Shown here piece by piece: positions 8,827-17,297 of a DNA stretch of 44,717 nt; position 1 is the stretch's first letter, and the number at the start of each line of letters is the position of its first letter. The stretch is from Rhodospirillales bacterium (GTDB taxonomy: Bacteria > Pseudomonadota > Alphaproteobacteria > Rhodospirillales > UBA2165): the NCBI GenBank assembly GCA_022822205.1, contig JAJECC010000125.1, positions 1-44,717 of the forward strand. Reading direction: 5' to 3'. The notes under the pieces were generated by a model. That model was not told the DNA's origin. It saw nothing but the letters and a program-made list of their open reading frames with translations, and did no database searches. A program made the translations under genes and the position numbers.

Positions 8827-9819
8827 CTATGTGAGAATCCGCTCCAGGGTCGACGGCACGAACAGGTCTTCCGGCTTGAGTTTGCGGTGCGCAACGCCTT
8901 GGGCATGGCCGAAGCGCAGGAAGGACTCGATGGTGGTCCGGTTGGGCTCGAGACCGTACGGAAACACGTCGCCGCCGAACAATTCCCGGGCCTCCAGGGC
9001 CGCGTCATAGCCCCACGGGATGGGATAGGCCGAGTGCGAGCCCCGCAGCGTCCGTTCGATGGCGTTGCGCTTCGACTGCTCGAACGCTTCGAGCAAATTG
9101 ACCGCGACCCAGGGGTGCCCGGCCAACACCTCGTTGCGGACCGCAATTACGTGCATGATGGGAAAGATGCCGGTCTCCTTGAAGTAGGCGATCTCGGCTT
9201 TCCTGGAGTCCTTCACCAGCCGCCGCACCCGGCCGTCCCCGTCCCGGAACGGCTTGGGCGGCAGCGCCGTCATGGCGCAATCGATGCCGCCGTTGACCAG
9301 CAACTCGGAGAGGGAATACTTCGTGTCCGGCCGAACCCTGATGCCCTTGGGAAGCTTCACCGGCGACGGCTCGGGCCTGCCCGGCTCGTCGACGCCGGTC
9401 TGCACCCACTCGATCGATTTGAGATCGACGCCGCAGCTCTCGGCCAGCCAGCCACGGGAATAGATGCTGGCCGTCTGGGTCCATTCCGGGATGCCCACCC
9501 GCTTGCCCTTCAGATCCCCGGGCGATTTCAGCTTCGAGCCGCTGGGCACGTAGAAAGAGCTGATCCTGGCGACGCGGGACGGAAATACCGGGATCGCCGT
9601 CATGTCGTTGGCGCGGCGCGACACCATGGAGATGTAGCGGCCGAACGACATCTCGGCGATGTCGAAGTCCTCGTACTTCATCGCCCGCTGGAAGACGAAG
9701 TGCGGCTCTTCGAACAGCATGGGGATGATCTCGATCCCCTTGGCCTTGACCCTTCCTTCGGCCAGGTCCCGGACGTGGTCGTATTCACAAGCTGCAAAGG
9801 AAAGAGGAAGATCGGCCAT
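8827..9819 (-). CDS. 4,5-dihydroxyphthalate decarboxylase-like protein
   Basis: This 330-residue protein belongs to the group annotated as 4,5-dihydroxyphthalate decarboxylase, which shares the fold of NMT1/THI5 and nitrate/taurine periplasmic binding proteins. Supporting segments are the N-terminal LPLSFAACEYDHVRDL, the FDIAEMSFGRYI loop, LKGKRVGIPEW, and the MTALPPKPF region. There is no signal peptide, so it is cytoplasmic and unlikely to be a transporter binding protein. No other phthalate pathway gene is adjacent, so the substrate may be different. Its ATG lies three bases after the glutathione reductase stop and its ribosome site (GGAG) overlaps that end, indicating translational coupling with gor. 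Confidence 0.78.
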   Translation of the reverse strand: MADLPLSFAACEYDHVRDLAEGRVKAKGIEIIPMLFEEPHFVFQRAMKYEDFDIAEMSFGRYISMVSRRANDMTAIPVFPSRVARISSFYVPSGSKLKSPGDLKGKRVGIPEWTQTASIYSRGWLAESCGVDLKSIEWVQTGVDEPGRPEPSPVKLPKGIRVRPDTKYSLSELLVNGGIDCAMTALPPKPFRDGDGRVRRLVKDSRKAEIAYFKETGIFPIMHVIAVRNEVLAGHPWVAVNLLEAFEQSKRNAIERTLRGSHSAYPIPWGYDAALEARELFGGDVFPYGLEPNRTTIESFLRFGHAQGVAHRKLKPEDLFVPSTLERILT

Positions 9820-9822
9820 TTG

Positions 9823-11202
9823 TTACTCCGCTGCCTGGACGCGTTCCGGGTTGGGGCGCTTCTCCCGCATGGTGACGAATTCCTCCGCCGCCGAGGGGTG
9901 GATGCCGGTCGTCGCGTCGAACTGCGCCTTGGTGGCGTCGCACTTGATGGCGATGGCGACGCCTTGGATGATTTCCGGCGCATCCAAGCCCACCATGTGC
10001 GCGCCGAGCACCCGGTCGGTGTGGGCGTCGACCACCAGTTTCATGAAAGAGCGCTCGTCCCGGCCCGACAAGGTGTGCACCAACGGCTTGAACCGGGAAA
10101 CATAGACGTCGATGTCGCCGTAGCGGGCGCGGGCGACTTCTTCCGGGAGCCCGACCGAACCCACCGGCGGGGTCGAGAACACCGCCGACGGCACGTCGTC
10201 GTAGTCGACCGTCAGCGGATTGCCGTTGAAGTGGGTCTCGGCGAACGCCCGCCCCTCCTGGATCGCCACCGGGGTCAAGGCAATGCGGTCGGTGACGTCG
10301 CCGACGGCGTAGATGCTCTCGACGGAGGACTGGTTCCACTCATCCACCATCACGGCGCCGTTGCCGGCAAGCTCGACGCCCGCCTCCGCCAGGCCCAGGC
10401 CGGCCGTATTGGGCGTCCGGCCGGTGGCGTACATGACGAGGTCGGTCTCGATGATCTCGTTGCCGGCGCAGCGGAGCGTATAGACATCCCCGTCCTTTTC
10501 GATGGAGCGGATGACGGTCTCCGAGAGGACCTTGACGCCGCGCTTCTGCATTTCATCGGTCAGGTTCACCCGGATGTCGTGATCGAAGCCCCGAAGGATC
10601 GCCTCGGCGCGGATCACCTCCGTGACCTCGACGCCGAGCGCCGCGAAGATGCCGGCGAATTCGACGGCGATATAGCCCCCGCCGACGATCACCATCCGCT
10701 TGGGCAACTCCCTGAGTTCCAGCGCCTCGTTGGACGAGATCACATGCTCGACGCCCGGGATGTCCGGCGTCGACGGCCAGCCGCCGACCGCGACCAGTAT
10801 CTTTTCGGCGGTCATGGATTTGCCGTTCACTTCCACCGTATGGGGATCGGTGAGGACGCCCCGCCCGTCGACCACCTCCACATTGTTCTCCCTCAGGATT
10901 CGGAGGTAGATGCCGTTCAACCGGTCGAGTTCGACATTCTTCGTGTCGATCATCCGCGCCCAGTCATGGGAAGCGCCGTCGACGGACCAGCCGTAATTGA
11001 CCGCATCCTCCAGATGTTCCGCGTAGTGGGCGCCGTAGACCAGCAGCTTCTTGGGCACGCAGCCGCGCAGCACGCAGGTGCCGCCGACCCGCTCCTCCTC
11101 GATGATCGCCGTCCGCGCGCCGTAGCCGCCGGCGAGGCGGGTGCCGCGGACGCCGCCGGAGCCGGCGCCGATGGTGATGAGATCGTAATCGTACCTGGGC
11201 AT
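9823..11202 (-). CDS. gor: Glutathione-disulfide reductase
   Basis: This 459-residue flavoenzyme uses NADPH to reduce glutathione disulfide in the cytoplasm. Motifs in order are the FAD site IGAGSGGVRGTRLAGG, the redox-active disulfide Cys43/Cys48 (GGTCVLRGCVPKK), the NADPH-binding VIVGGGYIAVEFAGI, the second FAD motif YAVGDVTDR, and the catalytic His435 with its glutamate partner (GIHPSAAEE). The start at MPRYDYDL is preceded by GGGGAA; the frame is open further upstream without similarity. The gene leads a two-gene minus-strand operon with the decarboxylase-like gene and diverges from the cytochrome pair across 110 bases. Confidence 0.94.
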   Translation of the reverse strand: MPRYDYDLITIGAGSGGVRGTRLAGGYGARTAIIEEERVGGTCVLRGCVPKKLLVYGAHYAEHLEDAVNYGWSVDGASHDWARMIDTKNVELDRLNGIYLRILRENNVEVVDGRGVLTDPHTVEVNGKSMTAEKILVAVGGWPSTPDIPGVEHVISSNEALELRELPKRMVIVGGGYIAVEFAGIFAALGVEVTEVIRAEAILRGFDHDIRVNLTDEMQKRGVKVLSETVIRSIEKDGDVYTLRCAGNEIIETDLVMYATGRTPNTAGLGLAEAGVELAGNGAVMVDEWNQSSVESIYAVGDVTDRIALTPVAIQEGRAFAETHFNGNPLTVDYDDVPSAVFSTPPVGSVGLPEEVARARYGDIDVYVSRFKPLVHTLSGRDERSFMKLVVDAHTDRVLGAHMVGLDAPEIIQGVAIAIKCDATKAQFDATTGIHPSAAEEFVTMREKRPNPERVQAAE

Positions 11203-11312
11203 GTAAATCGTTCCCCGGATGAGCGGCGCCGAACAGCGGCGACCAGGCTTTGGATGCAATGTAGTCCATGAATCCTTGACCTTCCAGTAACGGGTAGGGC
11301 TATGTAGTTGGA

Positions 11313-11801
11313 ATGGAACGAAGAGTCCGGTTCGCCCTTGGAATTGGCCTCGCCGTCCTCGTGGCGGGGGCCGGCATCTACTACGCCGCCGGCCCGGGCA
11401 ACGGTGCGACGTCGGCGGATGCCTCCGACCCCGCTTTGGTTGCGGAAGGCAAGATCGTCTACGCCGAACACTGCGCTTCTTGCCACGGCAAGAATCTGGA
11501 GGGGCAGCCCAACTGGCGGGCGACCTTGCCCGACGGGACCCTTCCCGCCCCGCCCCACGATGAGACGGGCCATACCTGGCATCACCCCGACCAGTTGTTG
11601 TTCGATTACACCAAGCTGGGCGGCGAGAAATTGATCCCCGGCAACGATTTCAACAGCGCCATGCCGGGCTTCGAGGAAAGTCTGTCCGACCACCAGATCT
11701 GGGCCGTGCTAGCATTCATCAAAAGCACCTGGCCGGCGAACGTCCGGCGGCGCCAGGAGATGATCGACCGGCGCAACGCCAATCAACGGAGCAGCCGATG
11801 A
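11313..11801 (+). CDS. Membrane-anchored c-type cytochrome
   Basis: This 162-residue protein begins with a basic tip and one hydrophobic helix (about residues 5-25), probably an uncleaved anchor or signal peptide. One haem c site is seen at Cys54-x-x-Cys57-His58 (CASCH), with Met117 (AMPGF) a likely sixth ligand. The domain is of the short cytochrome CBB3-like class. A histidine-rich GHTWHHPDQ segment sits between haem site and methionine. The gene overlaps the next cytochrome gene by ATGA and the two proteins share their layout, suggesting duplication. No oxidase or dehydrogenase partner is adjacent, so its electron donor and acceptor are unknown. Confidence 0.85.
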   Translation: MERRVRFALGIGLAVLVAGAGIYYAAGPGNGATSADASDPALVAEGKIVYAEHCASCHGKNLEGQPNWRATLPDGTLPAPPHDETGHTWHHPDQLLFDYTKLGGEKLIPGNDFNSAMPGFEESLSDHQIWAVLAFIKSTWPANVRRRQEMIDRRNANQRSSR

Positions 11802-12271
11802 GGAAGTCTCCGATCCTGTCCCTGGCCTTCGGCGCGGCGATCCTGTTTGCCGTTGCGGCCAATGCCACTCATCCGGTCGACACGGGAAATCACCGTCAGG
11901 TATCCGCCGGCAAAAAAGTCTATTTGGAGAATTGCGCCGAATGCCACGGCGAGACTCTCCGGGGACCGGTCAATCCGGCGAAGTTCCCGAGGAACCTGAT
12001 CCCGCCGCGGCTCGACGAGCGGGGACACGGATCCCATCATTCCGATCAGTACATGTTCAACCAAATTTCGGCGGGATCCGAGGACAAGGGCGGCAAACCG
12101 GTCAAGGACGGCATGCCGGCTTTCGGGTTTCGCCTCCACGATGCGCAGATTTGGGCGGTGATCTCGTACATCAAGAGCCGATGGCCTGCTTCGCTGCAGC
12201 GGAAGCAGAACGCCCTGAACCCGGGTCACGGGCCGGAGAACAAAAAGACCGGCGGACACGGCCGCAAATAG
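11798..12271 (+). CDS. Exported c-type cytochrome, paralogue of upstream gene
   Basis: A 157-residue protein with a signal peptide (residues 1-23, ending near ANATHP) and a haem c site at Cys46-x-x-Cys49-His50 (CAECH); Met106 in GMPAFGF is a likely axial ligand. It shares with its neighbour the GH-x-x-HH-x-DQ block and the ending QIWAVISYIKSRWP. The start overlaps the stop of the previous gene (ATGA), so synthesis is probably coupled. The C terminus is basic and rich in Gly, Lys and His. It is probably soluble in the periplasm, whereas the first cytochrome could be anchored. It ends two bases from the convergent dehydrogenase gene. Confidence 0.86.
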   Translation: MRKSPILSLAFGAAILFAVAANATHPVDTGNHRQVSAGKKVYLENCAECHGETLRGPVNPAKFPRNLIPPRLDERGHGSHHSDQYMFNQISAGSEDKGGKPVKDGMPAFGFRLHDAQIWAVISYIKSRWPASLQRKQNALNPGHGPENKKTGGHGRK

Positions 12272-12273
12272 GA

Positions 12274-13236
12274 TCAGCGGCCCTCGAACCCGGGGATCGG
12301 GGTAATGAGCGGCTCCCCGGCGAAGTGGGCGGCGAGGTTCTCCATCGCCGTTTTCCATTGCACCCGGATGGCCTCGCGGGTGACGCCGGCCCGGTGGGGC
12401 GAGAAAATCACGTTGTCCATCCGGCGCAGGGCCTCGGGCACACCGGGCTCGCCATCGACCACGTCCAGTCCCGCGCCGCGGATCGTCCCGGCCTCCAGGG
12501 CTGCGATGAGATCGTCGTTGGAAACGATGGAGCCGCGGGCGACGTTGATCAGGTAGCCGGCGGGCCCGAGCGCCGCGAGCACGTCGGTATTCACCATGTG
12601 CCTTGTTTCAGGACCTCCGGGCGCCGAGATCACCAGAACGTCCGAGGCGTCGGCCAATTCCAGAAGGCTCGGGTAGTAGGCATAGGGTGCATCGCCTTTA
12701 TTCGGCTTGGTGTAGGCCACCTCCGGCCCGAAGGCCGAGGCCAGCCTGGCGATGCGCGAGCCGATACCGCCCAGGCCGACGATCCCGATCCTGCGGCCCC
12801 GCAGTTCCGGCACCGGCGGCGGGCCGAACTCCGGACCCCAGCGCCCGTCGCGGACGAAGGCGTCCGCCGACCGCAGCTCCCGGACGCACGCCAGCATCAG
12901 GGCGATGGCATATTCGGCGACGGCGTCGGCGTTCGCGGCGGGAACGAAGCTCGCCGTCGCACCCAATTCCCTGAACGCGTCCATGGCCATGCTCTGATAG
13001 CCGGCGCCCAGATAGGCGAGATGCTCAAGCGATGTCATTTCGCGGATCTGCTCCGGGCGCGGCCCCAGGATGGAAATGGCGATCATCGCCCGCGCCCTGG
13101 GCCCGGCCTCGGCGAGAAAGGCGTCCCGCTCCGGTCCCATTTCCATGGGCGCCACATGGAGCGTGTAGTGCTCCTCGAGGAGGGCGAAGAAATCCGCCTC
13201 GTGCTCGCTGGCGTAGAGAATATCGGGCTTCGGGAT
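12274..13236 (-). CDS. D-isomer-specific 2-hydroxyacid dehydrogenase, non-canonical start
   Basis: This NAD-dependent dehydrogenase of about 320 residues interconverts a 2-oxoacid and a D-2-hydroxyacid; the substrate is not evident. It shows the Rossmann motif GIVGLGGIGSRIARLA, the catalytic arginine in NVARGSIV, the glutamate in DGEPGVPE and the histidine in FSPHRAGVT. The N terminus is odd: the frame starts to look like the family at PKPDILYASEH, but no ATG, GTG, TTG or CTG occurs between upstream glmS-overlapping sequence and that point. I place the start at ATC 13236, eight bases after GGAG at the glmS end. ATT at 13221 or GTG at 13155 are alternatives, the latter losing the first strand. 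Confidence 0.85.
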   Translation of the reverse strand: MPKPDILYASEHEADFFALLEEHYTLHVAPMEMGPERDAFLAEAGPRARAMIAISILGPRPEQIREMTSLEHLAYLGAGYQSMAMDAFRELGATASFVPAANADAVAEYAIALMLACVRELRSADAFVRDGRWGPEFGPPPVPELRGRRIGIVGLGGIGSRIARLASAFGPEVAYTKPNKGDAPYAYYPSLLELADASDVLVISAPGGPETRHMVNTDVLAALGPAGYLINVARGSIVSNDDLIAALEAGTIRGAGLDVVDGEPGVPEALRRMDNVIFSPHRAGVTREAIRVQWKTAMENLAAHFAGEPLITPIPGFEGR

Positions 13237-13241
13237 GGCCC

Positions 13242-15065
13242 CTACTCCACCGTCACGCTCTTGGCGAGGTTGCGGGGCTGGTCCACGTCGGTGCCCTTGA
13301 TGACCGCCGTGTGATAGGCGAGCAGCTGCACCGGGATGGCATGGAGGATGGGCGAGACGAACGGATCGACGCGCGGAAGCGCGATGGTCGCCGCCGCGAG
13401 ATCGCCGAGCTTCCCGGCGCCTTCGGCATCGGAAATGAAGATCACCCGCCCGCCCCGGGAGATGACCTCCTGCATGTTGGAGGCCGTCTTGTCGAACAGA
13501 TCGTCCGAAGGGGCGATGACGATGACCGGCACGTTGTCGTCGATCAGCGCGATGGGGCCGTGCTTCATTTCGCCGGCGGCGTACCCCTCGGCGTGGATGT
13601 AGCTGATCTCCTTCAGCTTCAACGCGCCTTCCAGCGCGATGGGGTAGCTGGTGCCCCGCCCGAGATAGAGAACGTCCCGGGCATGAGAAACCTCGTAGGC
13701 CAGCGATTTCAGGCGCTCGTCGTGATTCAACACCTCCGCCGCCCGCGACGGCACCTCGGTGAGGGCTTCGGCGAGTTCGGCCTCGCGCGCCTCGCCGATG
13801 ACGCCGCGGGCGCGGGCCATCACGACGGTCAGGCAAGCGAGCACGGTCAACTGGGTGGTGAACGCCTTGGTCGACGCCACGCCGATTTCCGGGCCGGCAT
13901 AGGTCGGCAGGATGGCGTCCGATTCCCGGGCGATGGTGCTTTCGGGCACATTGACCACCGAGATCACCGTCTGCCCCTGTTCCTTGGCGTAGCGAAGCGC
14001 CGCCAGGGTGTCCGCCGTTTCCCCGGACTGGGAGATGAACAGGGCGAGACCGCCCGCCGGCATGTCCATGGCCCGGTAGCGGAACTCGGATGCGATATCC
14101 GCTTCCACCGGCACCCGGGCGATACTTTCCAGCCAATATTTGGCGGTCAGCGCGGCGTAGAAGGCGGTGCCGCAGGCCGAGACGGTGACCTTGGTCACGG
14201 CGGCCAAATCGACCGGCAATTCGGGCCGGGTGATGGTGCGGTCGGCGGGATTGAGGAAACTGTGCAGCGTATCGCCGATCACCTGGGGCTGCTCATAGAT
14301 CTCCTTGAGCATGTAGTGGGGATGACCGCCCTTGCCGGTCAGCGCACCCGATATCTCCACCTTGAAGATGGAGCGCTCCACGTCCGCGCCGTCAACATCG
14401 CGGATACGAACGCCGGTGCCGTTGAGCACCGCCCAATCGCCGTCCTCCAGATAGGTGATCCGCCGGGAAAGGTGGGCGAGGCCGAGGGCGTCGGAACCGA
14501 TAAACATTTCCCCTTCGCCGTAGCCGATGGCCAGCGGCGAGCCCCGCCGCGCCGCAATCATCAGATCCGAATGTCCGGCGAACACGATACCAAGCGCGAA
14601 CGCCCCTTCGAGCCGCCGAAGCGTCTCGGCGACGGCGGCCTCCGGCTCCATCCCGTCGTTGAGGTACCGGGTGATCAGATGCACCACTACCTCGGTGTCG
14701 GTTTCGGACGCGAGGTTCCGGCCCGCCGCGACCAGTTCGTCCCGCAACTCGCGGAAGTTCTCGATGATGCCGTTGTGCACCACCGCGACTCTCTCCGTGG
14801 CATGGGGGTGCGCGTTGACCTCGCTCGGCACGCCGTGGGTGGCCCAGCGGGTGTGGCCGATCCCCGTCGTTCCCCGGATCGGATCGTCCTCGAGGAGCTT
14901 TTCCAGATTGGAGAGCTTGCCCTCGGCCCGCCGCCGGTCGATGTGGCCGTTATCCAAAGTGGCGATGCCGGCTGAATCGTAACCGCGGTATTCCAGGCGT
15001 TTGAGGCCCTGCAGCAGCAGCGGACCGACCTCGCCTTTCCCGATGATGCCGACGATGCCGCACAT
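13242..15065 (-). CDS. glmS: Glutamine-fructose-6-phosphate aminotransferase
   Basis: GlmS makes glucosamine 6-phosphate from fructose 6-phosphate and glutamine, committing carbon to UDP-GlcNAc for peptidoglycan and lipopolysaccharide. The 607-residue protein starts MCGIVGIIG, with Cys2 becoming the N-terminal nucleophile of the glutaminase domain. Further signs are GHTRWATHG, the HNGIIENF loop, two SIS sugar-isomerase domains (SACGTAFYAAL and LGRGTSYPIALEGALKLKE) and the conserved end QPRNLAKSVTVE. The frame continues upstream into glmU, but the family and the need for an N-terminal cysteine fix the start. It begins two bases after glmU. Confidence 0.97.
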   Translation of the reverse strand: MCGIVGIIGKGEVGPLLLQGLKRLEYRGYDSAGIATLDNGHIDRRRAEGKLSNLEKLLEDDPIRGTTGIGHTRWATHGVPSEVNAHPHATERVAVVHNGIIENFRELRDELVAAGRNLASETDTEVVVHLITRYLNDGMEPEAAVAETLRRLEGAFALGIVFAGHSDLMIAARRGSPLAIGYGEGEMFIGSDALGLAHLSRRITYLEDGDWAVLNGTGVRIRDVDGADVERSIFKVEISGALTGKGGHPHYMLKEIYEQPQVIGDTLHSFLNPADRTITRPELPVDLAAVTKVTVSACGTAFYAALTAKYWLESIARVPVEADIASEFRYRAMDMPAGGLALFISQSGETADTLAALRYAKEQGQTVISVVNVPESTIARESDAILPTYAGPEIGVASTKAFTTQLTVLACLTVVMARARGVIGEAREAELAEALTEVPSRAAEVLNHDERLKSLAYEVSHARDVLYLGRGTSYPIALEGALKLKEISYIHAEGYAAGEMKHGPIALIDDNVPVIVIAPSDDLFDKTASNMQEVISRGGRVIFISDAEGAGKLGDLAAATIALPRVDPFVSPILHAIPVQLLAYHTAVIKGTDVDQPRNLAKSVTVE

Positions 15066-15067
15066 GT

Positions 15068-16420
15068 TCAGTCCGCCGCCCGTTTGGCCGCCCGGCTGAG
15101 GGCCGCCCAATCCTCGATTTGGCGTTGTTCGCCGCGCGCCACCGCCAGATTGCCGTCGCCGACATCCTTGGTGATCACGCTGCCGGCTCCGGTGACCGCA
15201 CCGGCGCCGACCGCGACCGGCGCGACCAGTGACGTGTTGGAACCGATGAACGCCCCCGCGCCGATTTCCGTCCGGTGCTTGAGATAGCCGTCGTAGTTGC
15301 AGGTGATGGTGCCCGCCCCGATATTCGCCGCGGGCCCCACGGACGCATCTCCCACATAGGAGAGATGATTGATCTTCGCGCCCTCCCCGACCGCCGCATT
15401 CTTGATCTCGACGAAATTGCCGATATGGACATCGGCGCCGATGTCGGCGCCCGGCCGCAACCGGGCAAAGGGCCCGACGATGGCGCCGTCGGACACGCGC
15501 GCGCCCTCCAGATGACTGAACGCGCGAATGGCCACATTGTCACCGACGGTTACCCCGGGCCCGAAGACGACGTTTGGCCCGACCGTCACGTCCCGGCCCA
15601 GCCTGGTGTCCCAGGACAAATAGACCGTCGCCGGATCGATGAGCGTGGCGCCGGCATCCATGGCGGCCGACCTGAGCCTCTCCTGAGCGACGGCTTCCGC
15701 CCGGGCGAGATCGGCGCGGGTGTCGATCCCCATCACCTCTTCGTCCGGTGCTTCCACGTAGGCGCAGGCGGCGCCGTCGGAACGCGCCAAACCGACGATA
15801 TCGGTCAGATAGTATTCGCCCTTGGCATTGTCGTTCGTCACCCGGTCCAGCAGTGGAAACAGCCGGCCGCGCCCGACCGCCATCACGCCCGCATTGCAAA
15901 GCGGGATGGCAAGTTCCGCCGGGCCGGCGTCCCGCGCCTCGACGATCCGGTCCAGCTGGTCGCCATCCGAGGTCACGAGCCGCCCGGCATCGCCCGGCTC
16001 CGCCGGCCTCTTGCCGACGACGACGACCGCCGGTTCGCCCGCGCCGCGGAGGCGCGCGAGGACCGTGCGGCAGGTGTCGGCGGTGATCAGCGGATCTCCG
16101 GCAAACAGGATCAGCGCGTCGCCGCCGAAGTCCGGCAGCGCACCCCTCGCCGCCAGGACCGCATGACCGGTTCCGAGCCTTTCCGTTTGATAGGCGATGA
16201 TGGGATTCGCCGGATGGGCCGCAATATCGTCCTCGTGAGATTCCAGCTCCGGTCCCGATACGACGACGACGCGATCGAGGCCCAACGCCTCGACCGTATC
16301 CAGGAGCAGGTACAGCATGGGACGGCCGGCGATCGGGTGCAGGGTCTTGGGCAGCGCCGATTTCATGCGCGTCCCCATGCCGGCGGCGAGAATGATGGCG
16401 GCGGTATCGGTCTCGGTCAT
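15068..16420 (-). CDS. glmU: Bifunctional N-acetylglucosamine-1-phosphate uridyltransferase / acetyltransferase
   Basis: The 450-residue GlmU acetylates glucosamine 1-phosphate and then couples it to UTP, giving UDP-GlcNAc. The N-terminal pyrophosphorylase domain has the nucleotide motif ILAAGMGTRMKSALPK. The C-terminal half is a left-handed beta helix built of hexapeptide repeats (about residues 250-430), with the catalytic region near KINHLSYVGD and NYDGYLKH. The ATG at 16420 is preceded by a weak ACGGAT. With glmS directly downstream, two UDP-GlcNAc steps are expressed together; no glmM is in the window. Confidence 0.96.
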   Translation of the reverse strand: MTETDTAAIILAAGMGTRMKSALPKTLHPIAGRPMLYLLLDTVEALGLDRVVVVSGPELESHEDDIAAHPANPIIAYQTERLGTGHAVLAARGALPDFGGDALILFAGDPLITADTCRTVLARLRGAGEPAVVVVGKRPAEPGDAGRLVTSDGDQLDRIVEARDAGPAELAIPLCNAGVMAVGRGRLFPLLDRVTNDNAKGEYYLTDIVGLARSDGAACAYVEAPDEEVMGIDTRADLARAEAVAQERLRSAAMDAGATLIDPATVYLSWDTRLGRDVTVGPNVVFGPGVTVGDNVAIRAFSHLEGARVSDGAIVGPFARLRPGADIGADVHIGNFVEIKNAAVGEGAKINHLSYVGDASVGPAANIGAGTITCNYDGYLKHRTEIGAGAFIGSNTSLVAPVAVGAGAVTGAGSVITKDVGDGNLAVARGEQRQIEDWAALSRAAKRAAD

Positions 16421-16558
16421 ATCCGTCGAAAATCAAAATGCGCCGGCAGGCGTTAAGTAATTGCGGCTCCCACCCGATTCGCGCGGCGCGACCTTGCCAC
16501 AGGGGCGGAAATAGGCCAAGTCACTTCGTGTTACGCAACTTTGCATTGCCGGGGATTC

Positions 16559-17227
16559 ATGACCGTTCCCTTCAAGGCCGTCATCTTCGATCTCGACGGC
16601 ACCCTCGCCGATACCAGACCGGACCTGCACGCGGCCCTCAACCGGGGACTGGAGCGGGAAGGCAAGCCGCCCCTGACGAACGAACAATCCGTGTCCCTGA
16701 TCGGCGGCGGGGCCGACAAGATGCTGAGAGGTGCATACGATATTCTGGGCGAACCTCTTTCCGATGAAGAGCTGGATCGGATTTTCGACGAGTTCCTGGA
16801 GGATTACCGCGCCAACTGTGTGGTCGACACCGAATTTTTCCCGGGTGCGCTGGCAGCGGTGGCGCAACTCCGGGACTGGGCCGTGGTCACCGGTATCTGC
16901 ACCAACAAAAGGTCGTCGCTGACCGGGCCTGTCCTGGAGGGTCTCGGCGCGAACGGCACGTTCGAGCCCGTCGTCTGTTACGACCAGGTCGGCGCCCGAA
17001 AGCCCGACCCCGCACCCCTCAATCGGGCCCTCGAACTCGCCGGCGTGAGCGCCGGGGAGGCCATCATGGTCGGTGATTCGGCGGCTGACACGGGCGCCGC
17101 CAGGAACGCCGGGATGAAATCCATTGCGGTCAGTTTCGGGTACACCGACATTCCGCCCGATCGGCTGGGCGCCGATGCCTTGATCGATCATTTCGACGAG
17201 CTGATCCCGACGCTTCGGAAATTCTGA
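16559..17227 (+). CDS. gph: Phosphoglycolate phosphatase, HAD family
   Basis: This 222-residue HAD hydrolase probably dephosphorylates 2-phosphoglycolate arising from DNA repair or Rubisco side reactions. The four HAD motifs are visible: DLDGTLAD with nucleophile Asp near residue 10, ICTNK, the lysine in GARKPDP, and MVGDSAADTGAARNAG. The cap domain lies between the first two motifs. The ATG at 16559 was chosen because it begins one turn before the first beta strand; an ATG at 16541 adds six residues. It diverges from glmU across 138 bases. Substrate assignment is by family similarity and could be another small phosphate ester. Confidence 0.88.
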   Translation: MTVPFKAVIFDLDGTLADTRPDLHAALNRGLEREGKPPLTNEQSVSLIGGGADKMLRGAYDILGEPLSDEELDRIFDEFLEDYRANCVVDTEFFPGALAAVAQLRDWAVVTGICTNKRSSLTGPVLEGLGANGTFEPVVCYDQVGARKPDPAPLNRALELAGVSAGEAIMVGDSAADTGAARNAGMKSIAVSFGYTDIPPDRLGADALIDHFDELIPTLRKF

Positions 17228-17297
17228 GCACGCTCGATTTTCTTGTTTCCGGCCATTTGGGCGTCCAAGATAGCCTCATAAGAATGGGGAGGAGCGG

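Noticed and set aside
7348..11271. A very long plus-strand open frame of about 1,300 codons antisense to DAHP synthase, the decarboxylase-like gene and gor
   Set aside because: It runs opposite three well-supported genes, has the composition expected of antisense frames in GC-rich DNA, and shows no recognisable domain.
13237..14136. Upstream extension of the 2-hydroxyacid dehydrogenase frame into glmS
   Set aside because: The added sequence is Arg/Gly-rich out-of-frame glmS, without similarity to any dehydrogenase N terminus.
16433..17191. Minus-strand frame antisense to gph
   Set aside because: It overlaps all four HAD motifs of gph on the opposite strand and has no own features or ribosome site.
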